Shown: positions 18,350 to 27,966, counted from the first letter of the stretch. The stretch: DNA of 64,000 nt from Firmicutes bacterium AM31-12AC (GCA_003480425.1 QUJA01000007.1:41048-105047), one strand, 5' to 3'. A program made the numbers and translations. Notes: generated by a model not told the origin, from the letters alone.

Positions 18350-19021
18350 ATGGAAGAAAAGATAAATGTTTTTGACATTGAACTGAACCTGCTGACTGCA
18401 AAAAAGGCAATGAGGCAAGTGATGCGGTATATGGGAGGGGAAAGTGTCAGTACAATTGAACTTATTCCAATGGAAGTATTGTTAAAAGGACAAGATGATG
18501 CTGAATGGAAACAAGCATTACAGTCTGTCGATTTATTACTTCCGTCAGAGCGTGAAATTTTAGAAAGCGCAGAGGTGACGGATCAGAATGCAATACAGGA
18601 TTTGGAAAATAACACATTCGTCAGATTGTTTTTTAGGTATTTAGTGAAAAATAAAAAGAAAGTTTTTTTGCTTACAGAAGATGAAAAAGCGAGCAAATTA
18701 TTAAAAGAACGAATCGAAACTTATCGAAAAGGAATACAATTTGTTGGAGAAGCAGTAATCTCGGCTCAAAGTGGAAGTAAAGAAGCAGTGATTAATATGA
18801 TTAATGGTGTAGAGCCGGACTGCATATTATCGGGATTATCTTATCCATGGCAGGAAAAATTTATTGCAGAGAGTAAAGCACTTTTAAACGCAAGAGTATG
18901 GTTTGGGTGCACTTTCTTGTTGAACCAACAAAAAAAAGAGGAAAAGGCAAGTGGAAAATTCAAATATTTTATTCTGAAAAGATTATTTCGCTATCAAGTA
19001 GGAAAAACACAGAAAGGCTGA
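18350..19021 (+). CDS. WecG/TagA/CpsF-family glycosyltransferase
   Basis: 223 residues; enzymes of this family transfer ManNAc-type sugars to lipid-linked intermediates in teichoic acid or capsule synthesis. Visible family features are the N-terminal INVFDIELNLLTAKKAM, the LLPSEREIL block in place of the usual D-G-x-G, and the C-terminal ILSGLSYPWQEKFI and VWFGCTFLLN. The sequence is divergent at the active site, so substrate is uncertain. A GGTGGGA site lies five bases before the ATG. It is monocistronic; a T-rich weak hairpin follows near 19079-19114. Confidence 0.75.
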   Translation: MEEKINVFDIELNLLTAKKAMRQVMRYMGGESVSTIELIPMEVLLKGQDDAEWKQALQSVDLLLPSEREILESAEVTDQNAIQDLENNTFVRLFFRYLVKNKKKVFLLTEDEKASKLLKERIETYRKGIQFVGEAVISAQSGSKEAVINMINGVEPDCILSGLSYPWQEKFIAESKALLNARVWFGCTFLLNQQKKEEKASGKFKYFILKRLFRYQVGKTQKG

Positions 19022-19223
19022 TTTGTGAACTCTGTATAGGTTGAAAAAATTAAAAAATTGTAAATAAATATGAGGAAATGCATAAAAAATAAGGATTTTG
19101 TCTTTATTTTTTTGCAGTTTTGCATTAGTATATAAAATATATAGACTTACAGAGTGCGAATGACTAGAAAAAAGTTTGTGAAAACTGCACATGAATTTGA
19201 ATGAGCCAGTGGAGGAAAAAAAG

Positions 19224-20315
19224 ATGATTACAAATCAAATACTTCTAAATACAATTGAAGGATTAAAAGGAATTTCCAGAATTGATTTTTGTGTGTTTGA
19301 TGTGGAGGGCAAAGTTTTGGCTACTACATCAGACAACGGGCATAACTATGAAGATGTGGTACTGTCGTTCGGGGAATCACCGGCAGACAGTCAGGAAATT
19401 CAAGGATGCCAATTTTTTAAGATATTTGATGAGCAGCAGTTAGAATACATTCTTCTTGCAGATGGAGAGAATGAAGATGTATACATGGTTGGAAAGATTG
19501 CCGCATTCCAAATTCAGAATTTATTAATCGCTTACAAAGAGCGTTTTGACAAGGATAACTTTATAAAAAATCTGCTCTTGGATAACCTGTTATTGGTGGA
19601 TATTTATAACCGCGCCAAAAAATTACATATTGACACAGATGCAAAACGTGTTATCTTTATTATTGAAACATCGAGAGAAAAAGACAGTGCGGCATTGGAT
19701 AATGTCAGAAGCCTTTTAGGAGGAAAATCTAGAGACTTCATCACAGCTGTAGATGAAAAGAATATTATTGTTGTGAAAGAACTGTCTGAAAAAGATGGAA
19801 GTAAAGAGATGGATAAGATGGCAAAAGATATGTTGAGTATTCTGAAAGAGGATACGGGAGATGAACATATCCATATTGCATATGGTACTGTTGTGAATGA
19901 CATCAAAGAAGTATCTAAGTCTTACAAAGAGGCTAAGATGGCATTGGATGTCGGTAAGATATTCTTTGATGAGAAAGATATTGTTGCATACAGTACACTT
20001 GGAATCGGCCGTTTGATCTATCAGTTACCACTTCCACTTTGCAAGATGTTTATCAAAGAAATTTTTGAGGGGAAATCACCGGATGAATTTGACGAAGAAA
20101 CATTGGCTACGATCAATAAGTTCTTTGAAAACAGCCTGAATGTGTCAGAGACATCTCGACAATTGTATATCCATAGAAATACATTGGTATATCGTCTGGA
20201 CAAGCTTCAGAAAAGTACCGGTCTGGATTTGCGTGTCTTTGAAGATGCAATCACATTTAAGATTGCGCTGATGGTAGTGAAGTATATGAAATATATGGAA
20301 ACATTAGAGTATTAA
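19224..20315 (+). CDS. CdaR/PucR-type transcriptional regulator
   Basis: About 363 residues. The C-terminal PucR helix-turn-helix (about 310-355: FFENSLNVSETSRQLYIHRNTLVYRLDKL) is characteristic of sugar-diacid regulator CdaR relatives, preceded by a GGDEF-like middle domain with HIAYGTVVNDIKEVSKSYKEA and an N-terminal sensory region. I start at 19224 (MITNQ), eight bases after GGAGG; the longer frame lacks a site. It lies 45 bases upstream of ftsE, so it could influence the division/cell-wall operon, but that is inference from position only. Confidence 0.87.
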   Translation: MITNQILLNTIEGLKGISRIDFCVFDVEGKVLATTSDNGHNYEDVVLSFGESPADSQEIQGCQFFKIFDEQQLEYILLADGENEDVYMVGKIAAFQIQNLLIAYKERFDKDNFIKNLLLDNLLLVDIYNRAKKLHIDTDAKRVIFIIETSREKDSAALDNVRSLLGGKSRDFITAVDEKNIIVVKELSEKDGSKEMDKMAKDMLSILKEDTGDEHIHIAYGTVVNDIKEVSKSYKEAKMALDVGKIFFDEKDIVAYSTLGIGRLIYQLPLPLCKMFIKEIFEGKSPDEFDEETLATINKFFENSLNVSETSRQLYIHRNTLVYRLDKLQKSTGLDLRVFEDAITFKIALMVVKYMKYMETLEY

Positions 20316-20360
20316 ATGTATTGGGGAATACAAAGGAGTAGAAATAATTAGGAGGAGCAT

Positions 20361-21047
20361 ATGATTGAATTAAAGAATGTAACGAAAGAGTACACGAAGG
20401 GAAATGCAGCTCTTAATGGTGTATCTGTTAAGATCGAACGTGGCGAGTTCGTTTTCATTGTAGGAGACAGCGGTTCAGGAAAATCAACACTGATTCGTTT
20501 GATCATGAAAGAACTTGATCCAACTAACGGTACAATTATTGTTAACGGACAGAATCTGAATCGTATGAAACATCGTAACATTGCAAAATACAGAAGAGGA
20601 CTTGGAGTTGTCTTTCAGGATTTCCGTTTGTTAAAGGATCGTAATATCTACGAGAATATTGCCTTTGCATTGCGAGTTACTGAGACACCGACACGAGTGA
20701 TTAAGAGAAAAGTACCGGCTGCATTATCACTGGTAGGTCTTGCACAGAAATACAAATCCTATCCAAAAGAACTGTCAGGTGGAGAACAGCAGAGAGTTGC
20801 GATTGCAAGAGCAATTGTAAATGAACCTGCAATTTTGTTAGCGGACGAGCCAACTGGTAACCTGGATCCGACAAACTCATGGGAGATTATGAGTTTGCTG
20901 AAAGAGGCTAACGAGCGTGGAACAACAGTACTTGTTGTTACACATAACCAGGAAATCGTAAACGAGATGAACGAGCGAGTTATCACAATGAAACAAGGTG
21001 TGATCGTAAGTGATGAACAAAAAGGTGGGTATATAGATGAGGATTAG
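20361..21047 (+). CDS. ftsE: Cell-division ABC ATPase FtsE
   Basis: ATPase of the FtsEX complex, which activates peptidoglycan hydrolases during growth and division. 228 residues with Walker A GDSGSGKST (about 37-45), the Q-loop FQDFRLL, signature LSGGEQQRVAIARA, Walker B ILLADEPTGNLDP and the switch His in VTHN. Relative length and N-terminus MIELKNVTKEYTKGNAAL are typical. AGGAGG lies six bases upstream. It overlaps ftsX by 11 bases. Confidence 0.97.
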   Translation: MIELKNVTKEYTKGNAALNGVSVKIERGEFVFIVGDSGSGKSTLIRLIMKELDPTNGTIIVNGQNLNRMKHRNIAKYRRGLGVVFQDFRLLKDRNIYENIAFALRVTETPTRVIKRKVPAALSLVGLAQKYKSYPKELSGGEQQRVAIARAIVNEPAILLADEPTGNLDPTNSWEIMSLLKEANERGTTVLVVTHNQEIVNEMNERVITMKQGVIVSDEQKGGYIDED

Positions 21048-21990
21048 TACATTAGGATATGTTGGAAAACAAGGTGTGAAGAATATCGGAAGAAACAAGA
21101 TGTTTTCAATTGCCGCTATCGCAACAATGTCGGCATGTATCTTCCTTTTTGGATTATTTGCATCAATTTTGCTGAATTTTCAGTATATTATTAAAACAGC
21201 TGAGGAAGGTGTAGCAATCACAGTTTTCTTTAACGAAGATGCAACAGAGAATCAGATTAGTAATATTGGTAAACAGCTTGAGAGCAGGGATGATGTTCTT
21301 GAAGTGAAATATGTGTCGGCAGACGATGCATGGGATAAGTTTAAAGATGAATACTTTGCAGATAATAAGGATCTGGCAGATGGATTTAAAAATGATAACC
21401 CGCTTGCAGGTTCAGATAACTACGAAGTATATATGAAAACGGTAGATGATAAAGGACAAGATTTAATTGCAAAAAGTAAGTCACTTGCAGCAACACAGAA
21501 AGAGCTGGTTGACTTTGCAAAAGGTCTGGATGGAGTTCGTAAGGTAAATAAGTCAGATGTTGTTGCAAATACACTTTCCAGTGTGAATGTGTTGGTGGCA
21601 TATATATCTATTGCGATTATCCTGATTTTATTTGGAGTTTCTATTTTCCTGATCAGCAATACAGTTTCAATGGGTATTACAGTTCGTAAAGAAGAGATTG
21701 CAATTATGAAATATATCGGAGCAAAGGACTTCGTAGTTCGTTCTCCATTTGTAATTGAAGGTCTTATCATGGGAATTATCGGAGCTGTTATTCCATTAGG
21801 AATATTATACGTACTGTATGGAAAAGCGGTTTCATATATTTTAGCTAAATTTGCAATTTTAAATAATATTATCGAATTCCTTCCGGTAACAACAGTATAT
21901 CGTTACTTATTGCCAATCGGATTACTTTTAGGAGTAGGAATTGGATTTATCGGAAGTTATTTCACAGTGCGTAAGCATTTGAAAGTTTGA
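21037..21990 (+). CDS. ftsX: Cell-division ABC permease FtsX
   Basis: 317 residues. Membrane span at about 24-46, a large extracellular domain (about 50-185) that contacts hydrolase activators, then three C-terminal spans with the FtsX core VRKEEIAIMKYIGAKDFVVRS. Overlap with ftsE ensures coupled synthesis. Two coiled-coil hydrolase-type genes follow in the same direction, plausible FtsEX partners. Confidence 0.96.
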   Translation: MRISTLGYVGKQGVKNIGRNKMFSIAAIATMSACIFLFGLFASILLNFQYIIKTAEEGVAITVFFNEDATENQISNIGKQLESRDDVLEVKYVSADDAWDKFKDEYFADNKDLADGFKNDNPLAGSDNYEVYMKTVDDKGQDLIAKSKSLAATQKELVDFAKGLDGVRKVNKSDVVANTLSSVNVLVAYISIAIILILFGVSIFLISNTVSMGITVRKEEIAIMKYIGAKDFVVRSPFVIEGLIMGIIGAVIPLGILYVLYGKAVSYILAKFAILNNIIEFLPVTTVYRYLLPIGLLLGVGIGFIGSYFTVRKHLKV

Positions 21991-22015
21991 TAAAAGTTAC
22001 ATAGAGTTTATGAAG

Positions 22016-22042
22016 GTGTACGATGCCATAGGTATCGTACAC
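22016..22042 (+). other. Hairpin between ftsX and the M23 gene
   Basis: GTGTACGATGCC (22016-22027) pairs with GGTATCGTACAC (22031-22042) with one G-T pair and an ATA loop. No T-run follows, so it is probably an mRNA processing or stability element within the operon. Confidence 0.5.
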
Positions 22043-22061
22043 TAATAATATGGGTGAAAAT

Positions 22062-23234
22062 ATGAAAAGAAAAACAAAGCGCGTAATTAGTGGGGCCTTG
22101 GCACTGACTATGAGCATGGGGATGACTGTGAATGTACATGCGACAACCATTGAAGAGGCACAGAAGAAAGCAGACCAGCTACAGTCACAAAAAAACTCTA
22201 CAGAGGCAGAAAAGAATTCTCTCACGGAACAGCTGTCTGGAATTGTAGAAGACATGGAAAAAGCACAGGAAAAACTGACAGCTAAACAGTCAGAGATTGA
22301 GACAGCGGAGACGGAACTGGTAAATGCCAAGGTTGACGAAAATAATCAGTATGATAGCATGAAAAAACGCATTAAATTCATGTATGAGAATGGCAATACG
22401 CAGTTAATTGAAATTTTGATTGAAAGTGAGAATATTGGGGATTTTTTAAATAAAGCAGAATACATTTCACAAATTTCAAATTATGACAGGGATATGCTAA
22501 ATCAGTTTCAGACAATCGTAAAAGATGTTGAAGAAAAAGAAGCAGCATTACAGACAGAATATTCAGAGTTGGAAGTATTACAGAATGAGTTGATCAGTAA
22601 GCAAGAAGAAGTTCAGACAATGCTGGATAATACAAATGTGGAGCTTGCAGATTTGGAAAAGCAGATTGGAGAGAACGCTTCTACGTTGAAAGCGTTGATT
22701 GCTCAGGCAGAAGAAGAAAAGAGAAAACAGGAAGAAGCTGCAGCCGCAGCAGCAGCCGCCGCAGCTGCTGCACAAAAACCGGCTCAGAGTACAAATAGTA
22801 ATTCAAATAGTGGCGGAAGTACTTATGTTCCACCAAGTTCAAGTAATACAGTGGTGGGAAATGGTCAATTTGTAAATCCGTGCCCGGGTGCATATGTATC
22901 AAGTACTTTTGGCTATCGTGATTTTGATGGAGCTTTTCACAAGGGACTTGATCTTGCGGCAGGCGAGGGAACACCGACATATGCAGCAGCATCGGGAACT
23001 GTAGTGATTGCAGGATGGAGCAATAGTGCAGGAAACTGGGGTGTTATCAATCATGGAAATGGTCTTGTTACAAAATATATGCATCACTCTGCATTATGCG
23101 TATCAGCGGGACAGACAGTATCAGCAGGACAACAGATTGGATATGTAGGAAACACAGGTAATTCATTTGGAGCTCATTTGCATTTTCAGGTGGAATTGAA
23201 TGGTTCAGCAGTAAATCCACAGAATTATCTGTAA
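22062..23234 (+). CDS. Coiled-coil M23 peptidase, EnvC-like hydrolase factor
   Basis: About 390 residues: signal peptide (VISGALALTMSMGMTVNVHA, about 7-26), a long coiled coil (about 30-235), an Ala-rich and Ser/Asn/Gly-rich linker, and a C-terminal LytM/M23 domain. The zinc ligands are present: FHKGLDLAAGEG, YMHHSALCV and HLHFQVELNG. It resembles EnvC-type activators or the CwlO/PcsB group that depend on FtsEX, and follows ftsX directly. Intact HxH and HxxxD motifs suggest it may itself cut peptidoglycan. Confidence 0.9.
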   Translation: MKRKTKRVISGALALTMSMGMTVNVHATTIEEAQKKADQLQSQKNSTEAEKNSLTEQLSGIVEDMEKAQEKLTAKQSEIETAETELVNAKVDENNQYDSMKKRIKFMYENGNTQLIEILIESENIGDFLNKAEYISQISNYDRDMLNQFQTIVKDVEEKEAALQTEYSELEVLQNELISKQEEVQTMLDNTNVELADLEKQIGENASTLKALIAQAEEEKRKQEEAAAAAAAAAAAAQKPAQSTNSNSNSGGSTYVPPSSSNTVVGNGQFVNPCPGAYVSSTFGYRDFDGAFHKGLDLAAGEGTPTYAAASGTVVIAGWSNSAGNWGVINHGNGLVTKYMHHSALCVSAGQTVSAGQQIGYVGNTGNSFGAHLHFQVELNGSAVNPQNYL

Positions 23235-23249
23235 TGAGGTGTATGAATA

Positions 23250-24503
23250 ATGAATCCATTAGAGGAAAAAACAGAACTAGAAGAAAAGATTGAACAAGAA
23301 CAAAAGCGAGAAAAGAAAAAATTCTGGAAAGGCGTTCTTTGCGGAGCGGCAGTTACGTTATGTTTGGCTGTGGGAGTCGGAATTTTTTGTACGGCAATTG
23401 TATCAGGTATACATATATTTTCCTCATCAGAGAAAAAACAGGTAGAAAATAAACTGCAGATAATACAGGCAATTATTGATAAATATTATTTGTATGAAGA
23501 TGAGATTGACCAGGATGCTTTGGAACAGGGGATTTATGCAGGATATGTAAATGCCTTGGGTGATAAATATACAGTGTATTACAATGAAGAAGAAACAGAT
23601 GCTTTACAGGAAAGTGTAAGTGGAACGTATACGGGTATCGGAGCAGCTTTGTTGCAGAATACAACCAGTAATGAAGTTGTGATTTCTAAAGTATATAAAG
23701 ATTCACCTGCAGAAGAGGCCGGATTAAAAGAAGGAGATGTGATTTACCAAGTAGATGACCATACAATATCCGACCAGTCCCTCGATGAGGTGGTGAGCTG
23801 GATCCGAGGAGAAGAAGGTACAGATGTAACACTTCATGTTGTGCGTGACGGACAACAACTGGAACTTAAGGCAACAAGAAAACAACTTGAAACTCCGACA
23901 GTTGTGTATGAAATGAAAGAGAATCAGGTTGGTTATATTGCAGTCAGTGAATTTGACGAAGTAACACTTTCGCAGTTTGAGACTGCCTTGAATGATCTGG
24001 ACGGTCAGGGAATGAAAGGCTTGATTATTGATCTGAGAAGTAATCCAGGAGGAAATCTGGATACTGTAACAGATATGTTAAAATTGCTTCTTCCAAAAGG
24101 CACAATCGTATCTGTGAAAGACAAAGCAGGAAATGTTGAAGAGTATAAATCTGACGGAAGTCACGAGTTTACAAAACCATTAGCAGTGCTTGTAAATCAA
24201 TATAGTGCAAGTGCATCAGAAATCTTTTCAGGAGCAATACAAGATTATGGAATTGGGGATATTGTCGGAGTTACAACATACGGAAAAGGAGTTGTACAAC
24301 AGATTCTTGATCTTGGCGATGGAACAGCTATGAAAATTACAATTGCAGAGTATTTTACACCGAATGGACGCAGTATTAATAAGAAAGGCGTAACTCCGGA
24401 TGTAGAAGTTGAATATCAGGCAGACGAAAATGATCCGACTGCTGATAATCAGTTGGACAAAGCAATGGAAGTAGTTCAGCAGAAAATGCAGAGTGAAAAA
24501 TAA
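23250..24503 (+). CDS. S41 C-terminal processing peptidase (CtpA/CtpB type)
   Basis: 417 residues: cytoplasmic charged N-terminus, one membrane span (about 28-52), a PDZ domain (about 118-200, VYKDSPAEEAGLKEGDVIYQVD) and the S41 catalytic domain with LIIDLRSNPGGNLDTV, the serine in YSASASEIFSGAI and the lysine in VTTYGKGVVQQI. Such proteases trim secreted or membrane substrates, including hydrolases and spore signalling proteins. It starts 15 bases after the M23 gene, in the same operon. Confidence 0.94.
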   Translation: MNPLEEKTELEEKIEQEQKREKKKFWKGVLCGAAVTLCLAVGVGIFCTAIVSGIHIFSSSEKKQVENKLQIIQAIIDKYYLYEDEIDQDALEQGIYAGYVNALGDKYTVYYNEEETDALQESVSGTYTGIGAALLQNTTSNEVVISKVYKDSPAEEAGLKEGDVIYQVDDHTISDQSLDEVVSWIRGEEGTDVTLHVVRDGQQLELKATRKQLETPTVVYEMKENQVGYIAVSEFDEVTLSQFETALNDLDGQGMKGLIIDLRSNPGGNLDTVTDMLKLLLPKGTIVSVKDKAGNVEEYKSDGSHEFTKPLAVLVNQYSASASEIFSGAIQDYGIGDIVGVTTYGKGVVQQILDLGDGTAMKITIAEYFTPNGRSINKKGVTPDVEVEYQADENDPTADNQLDKAMEVVQQKMQSEK

Positions 24504-24516
24504 TAATTAAAACAAA

Positions 24517-24533
24517 TGTTACGGAATTGTTAA
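24517..24533 (+). promoter_or_regulatory. WalR(YycF)-type box upstream of the NlpC/P60 hydrolase
   Basis: TGTTAC-N5-TGTTAA matches the WalR consensus of two TGT(A/T)A(A/T/C) half-sites spaced by five bases. It ends six bases upstream of the -35 box at 24540, an activator position. Confidence 0.7.
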
Positions 24534-24539
24534 AAACTA

Positions 24540-24568
24540 TTGCATAATCGACACTGATGTATTATACT
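24540..24568 (+). promoter_or_regulatory. Promoter of the NlpC/P60 gene
   Basis: TTGCAT (24540-24545), 17-base spacer, TATACT (24563-24568). The leader to 24695 is about 120 bases and shows no strong hairpin. Confidence 0.65.
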
Positions 24569-24694
24569 TATTAAAGTATGATAAAGAAAATGAAAAAATT
24601 CCCAGAATTGAAATGTTTGACGGAAACAGTTCGGAGAACAGTGGATTATATTTTGAAGGGGAATAAAAGTATAAAATAAGGAATAGGTGGTAAG

Positions 24695-25840
24695 ATGAAG
24701 TTTAAGAAGGTACAAGGCTTAATACTGGCAGTTGTTTTATCTTGTTCAATGGTGGCTACTCCGGTATTTGCAGCACCAAAGAGTGAAGAACAGTCTTCAT
24801 TGGAAGCAGAGAAAGCTGAAAAGCAGAGTGAAGTAAGTTCTTTGCAGGATCAGTTAAATTCATTGATGACAAAGATGAATGATCTTGAGACACAGTTGAT
24901 TGAGAAAGGTCAGCAGATTTCGCAGGCAGAAGTTGATCTGGAAGCTGCTCAGCAGAAAGAACAGCAGCAGTATGAAGATTTGAAACTCCGTATTAAATAC
25001 ATGTATGAAGAAGGTGATGGTTCAGCAATGGAACGCATCCTCTCATCAGGAAGTATCGCGGAAGTTCTGACTCAGGCTGAATATGTACAGAAAGTGCATT
25101 CATATGACAGAGCACAGTTGCAGGAATACCAGAATACAGTACAGCAGGTAACGGACTTGAAGAGTGGTCTGGAAGAAGATCAGGCAAAACTTCAGAACCT
25201 GGAAGGTGAATATCAGGCACAGTCTGATGAGCTGAATACAACAATTGAAAGCAAGAGTGCGGAAATTAGCAATCTGGACAGCATGATTCAGGAAGCAGCG
25301 AGAGTTGCATTGGAGAAAGCAGCCGCAGAAAAAGCAGCAGCTGAGCAGAAAGCTGCAGAAAAAGCAGCACAGAATAACGCAGCATCAAACACAACCGTTG
25401 CAAGCAATACTACAAATAATAGTGGAACAACAAACACAGGTGGAACAACAACTGTCGCACCGGCACCAACACCTACGCCAACACCGGTACCTACACCAGC
25501 ACCAACACCGGCAGCACCATCGGTTGATGGAGGTTCAGTTGTAAGCCGTGCATACAGCCAGCTTGGAGCAGCATATGTATGGGGAGCTTGCTCACCGGGA
25601 GCATTTGACTGTTCAGGATTCGTAAGCTACTGTCTGACAGGAAGTTATACAAGACTTGGAACTACATATACATTCCTTGGATGGACACAGGTAAGTGATC
25701 CACAGCCGGGAGATGTTTGCGTTAATGCAAACCATTGTGGTATTTATATCGGTGGTGGACAGATGATTCATGCAGCAACAGAAGGCGTTGGCGTTATTGT
25801 AGGACCTGTTCAGGGCGGTATGATTTACGTTCGTTACTAA
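24695..25840 (+). CDS. Secreted coiled-coil NlpC/P60 peptidoglycan hydrolase (PcsB/CwlO-like)
   Basis: 381 residues: signal peptide (LILAVVLSCSMVATPVFA, about 9-26), coiled coil (about 30-225), an Ala/Lys-rich stretch, a Thr/Asn linker, a Pro-Thr-Ala repeat linker (about 255-280) and a C-terminal NlpC/P60 domain. The catalytic Cys is in FDCSGFVSYCL and the His in NANHCGIYIG, with a further HAATEG. Such enzymes cut peptide stems and are activated by FtsEX in other Firmicutes. It has its own promoter with a WalR-type box. GGTGG lies five bases before the ATG. Confidence 0.92.
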   Translation: MKFKKVQGLILAVVLSCSMVATPVFAAPKSEEQSSLEAEKAEKQSEVSSLQDQLNSLMTKMNDLETQLIEKGQQISQAEVDLEAAQQKEQQQYEDLKLRIKYMYEEGDGSAMERILSSGSIAEVLTQAEYVQKVHSYDRAQLQEYQNTVQQVTDLKSGLEEDQAKLQNLEGEYQAQSDELNTTIESKSAEISNLDSMIQEAARVALEKAAAEKAAAEQKAAEKAAQNNAASNTTVASNTTNNSGTTNTGGTTTVAPAPTPTPTPVPTPAPTPAAPSVDGGSVVSRAYSQLGAAYVWGACSPGAFDCSGFVSYCLTGSYTRLGTTYTFLGWTQVSDPQPGDVCVNANHCGIYIGGGQMIHAATEGVGVIVGPVQGGMIYVRY

Positions 25841-25889
25841 AGATAATTACTTATATAAATTACGAATGATAAAAGATTAAAAGTAAGAA

Positions 25890-25930
25890 GAAATCCCTTG
25901 AAACACAGAGTGTTTTGAGGGATTTCTTTT
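25890..25930 (+). terminator. Terminator after the NlpC/P60 gene
   Basis: GAAATCCCTTGAAACAC (25890-25906) pairs with GTGTTTTGAGGGATTTC (to 25926, one G-T pair) and is followed by TTTT. Confidence 0.85.
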
Positions 25931-26017
25931 CTTGAAAAATCTCCTAATAGTAGTAAGTGAAAAAAGCCTTGCAATTCATAAGTGTTTATGCTAAACTATT
26001 ATCGTTGCGAAAAAACA

Positions 26018-26093
26018 CGCATGTGGATTGCCCTTTCTGGTGCCTAATTTCACGAAATGTGAGATGGTCTTGGGGAATAAAGATAAACATGCG
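26018..26093 (+). ncRNA. Candidate structured leader of rpsB
   Basis: Between a likely promoter and rpsB a closing stem CGCATGT (26018-26024) and ACATGCG (26087-26093) encloses smaller pairings, including TTTCAC/GTGAGA. The position just upstream of rpsB and the closed multistem form fit an autoregulatory S2 leader. The family match cannot be tested by eye. Confidence 0.4.
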
Positions 26094-26123
26094 GAAGACT
26101 AAAACCAAATGGAGGAAAGTAAC

Positions 26124-26870
26124 ATGAGCGTTATTTCAATGAAACAGCTTTTAGAAGCAGGTGTTCATTTTGGACATCAGACAAGAAGATGGAACCCTAA
26201 GATGGCTCCATACATCTACACAGAGAGAAATGGTATCTATATCATCGACCTGCAGAAATCAGTAGGAATGGTTGACGATGCATATCAGGCAATTGCTGAT
26301 ATCGCAGCTAATGGTGGTACAGTACTTTTCGTAGGAACAAAGAAACAGGCTCAGGATGCTATCAAAACAGAAGCAGAGCGTTGTGGAATGTACTATGTAA
26401 ATGAGAGATGGCTTGGAGGTATGCTTACAAACTTCAAGACAATCCAGAGCCGTATTAAGAGACTCAAAGACATCGAGACAATGTCAGAAGACGGAACATT
26501 CGATGTATTGCCAAAGAAAGAAGTTATTGAGCTGAAAAAAGAGTGGGCTAAACTTGAGAAAAACCTTGGCGGAATCAAAGAGATGAAGAGAATCCCAGAC
26601 GCTATCTTTATCGTAGATCCTAAGAAAGAAAGAATCTGCGTACAGGAAGCACACACATTGGGAATTCCATTGATCGGTATCGCTGATACAAACTGTGATC
26701 CAGAAGAACTGGATTACGTTATTCCAGGTAATGATGATGCAATCAGAGCTGTAAAACTGATCGTTTCTAAGATGGCTGATGCAGTTATCGAAGCAAACCA
26801 GGGAGCAGCAGAAGAAGCATATTATGAAGATGCTGAGGAAGCAGTAGCTGAAGAGGCTGTAGAAGAGTAA
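26124..26870 (+). CDS. rpsB: 30S ribosomal protein S2
   Basis: 248 residues, with [26 protein letters not shown], the P-loop-like [27 protein letters not shown] and [26 protein letters not shown], all S2 signatures. An acidic tail rich in Glu/Ala ends the protein. The ATG at 26124 follows GGAGG by seven bases. Paired with tsf as in most bacteria, though a perfect terminator palindrome lies between them. Confidence 0.98.
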   Translation: MSVISMKQLLEAGVHFGHQTRRWNPKMAPYIYTERNGIYIIDLQKSVGMVDDAYQAIADIAANGGTVLFVGTKKQAQDAIKTEAERCGMYYVNERWLGGMLTNFKTIQSRIKRLKDIETMSEDGTFDVLPKKEVIELKKEWAKLEKNLGGIKEMKRIPDAIFIVDPKKERICVQEAHTLGIPLIGIADTNCDPEELDYVIPGNDDAIRAVKLIVSKMADAVIEANQGAAEEAYYEDAEEAVAEEAVEE

Positions 26871-26880
26871 GATGACTCGA

Positions 26881-26916
26881 ATGCTTCAGCCTGATTAATC
26901 AGGCTGAAGCATTTTT
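26881..26916 (+). terminator. Terminator between rpsB and tsf
   Basis: ATGCTTCAGCCTGATT (26881-26896) and its exact complement AATCAGGCTGAAGCAT (26897-26912) form a perfect 16-bp stem, followed by TTTT. tsf therefore needs read-through or its own promoter. Confidence 0.9.
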
Positions 26917-27042
26917 CATTCCCGAATTGTTTCATATAGAAAAAATTTGCAAAAGTGGGTTTACTATATGGACAAACATGTGTAATAATGGAAACTAAAG
27001 AATTAGTATTCCTTAAAAAGTATAAAAATGGAGGATAAGATC

Positions 27043-27963
27043 ATGGCAATTACAGCAAGCATGGTAAAAGAATTAAGAGAGATGACAGGAGCAGGAATGA
27101 TGGACTGCAAAAAAGCTCTTGGTGAGACAAATGGTGATATGGATGCAGCAGTAGAATACCTGAGAAAGAACGGACAGGCTAAAGCTGAGAAAAAAGCAGG
27201 AAGAATTGCAGCAGAAGGTATTGTTAAAGCTGTAGTAAAAGATGATAAAGTAGCTTCTATCGTAGAAGTTAACTCTGAGACAGACTTCGTTGCTAAGAAT
27301 GCTGATTTCCAGGCATTTGTTGAGGCAGTAGCTAATCAGGTAGCAGATTCAGATGCAGCAGATATGGATGCATTCATGGCTGAGGCTTGGGAAGCTGATA
27401 CAACAAAGACAGTAAAAGAAGCTCTTGTTGAGAAAATCGCTGTAATCGGAGAAAATCTGAACATCAGAAGATTTGAGAAAGTTGTAACAGACGGATGTGT
27501 AGTATCTTATATCCACGGTGGCGGACGTATTGGTGTTTTAGTTGAAGCTGATACAGATGTTATTAATGATGAGATCAAAGCTTGCTTAAGAAACGTAGCA
27601 ATGCAGGTTGCAGCTATGTCTCCAAAATATGTATCACGTGCAGAAGTATCTGAAGACTTCATGAACCACGAGAAAGAAATCCTTCTTGCTCAGGCTCAGA
27701 AAGAGAATCCAGAGAAACCAGCTAACATCATTGAGAAGATGATCATTGGACGTCTTAACAAAGAAATGAAAGAAATCTGCCTGCTTGACCAGGTATACGT
27801 TCAGGATAGTGATCTGTCAGTTGCTAAATATGTAGAAAAAGTAGCTAAAGAGAACAATGCTAACGTAACAGTTAAGAAATTCGTTCGTTTCGAGACAGGT
27901 GAAGGTCTTGAGAAAAAAGTTGACGACTTCGCAGCAGAAGTTGCAGCTCAGGCTGGAATGTAA
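27043..27963 (+). CDS. tsf: Elongation factor Ts
   Basis: 306 residues; nucleotide-exchange factor for EF-Tu. The UBA-like N-terminus VKELREMTGAGMMDCKKAL, the core VEVNSETDFVAKN and the long C-terminal half YIHGGGRIGVLVEADTD, VAMQVAAMSPKYVSR are typical. The start at 27043 (MAITASM) follows GGAGG by seven bases. A large nested inverted repeat follows. Confidence 0.98.
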   Translation: MAITASMVKELREMTGAGMMDCKKALGETNGDMDAAVEYLRKNGQAKAEKKAGRIAAEGIVKAVVKDDKVASIVEVNSETDFVAKNADFQAFVEAVANQVADSDAADMDAFMAEAWEADTTKTVKEALVEKIAVIGENLNIRRFEKVVTDGCVVSYIHGGGRIGVLVEADTDVINDEIKACLRNVAMQVAAMSPKYVSRAEVSEDFMNHEKEILLAQAQKENPEKPANIIEKMIIGRLNKEMKEICLLDQVYVQDSDLSVAKYVEKVAKENNANVTVKKFVRFETGEGLEKKVDDFAAEVAAQAGM

Positions 27964-27966
27964 GCG

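Noticed and set aside
24579..24680. Short plus-strand ORF MIKKMKKFPELK upstream of the NlpC/P60 gene
   Set aside because: No ribosome site and it lies in the leader of a clear promoter; not supported as a gene.
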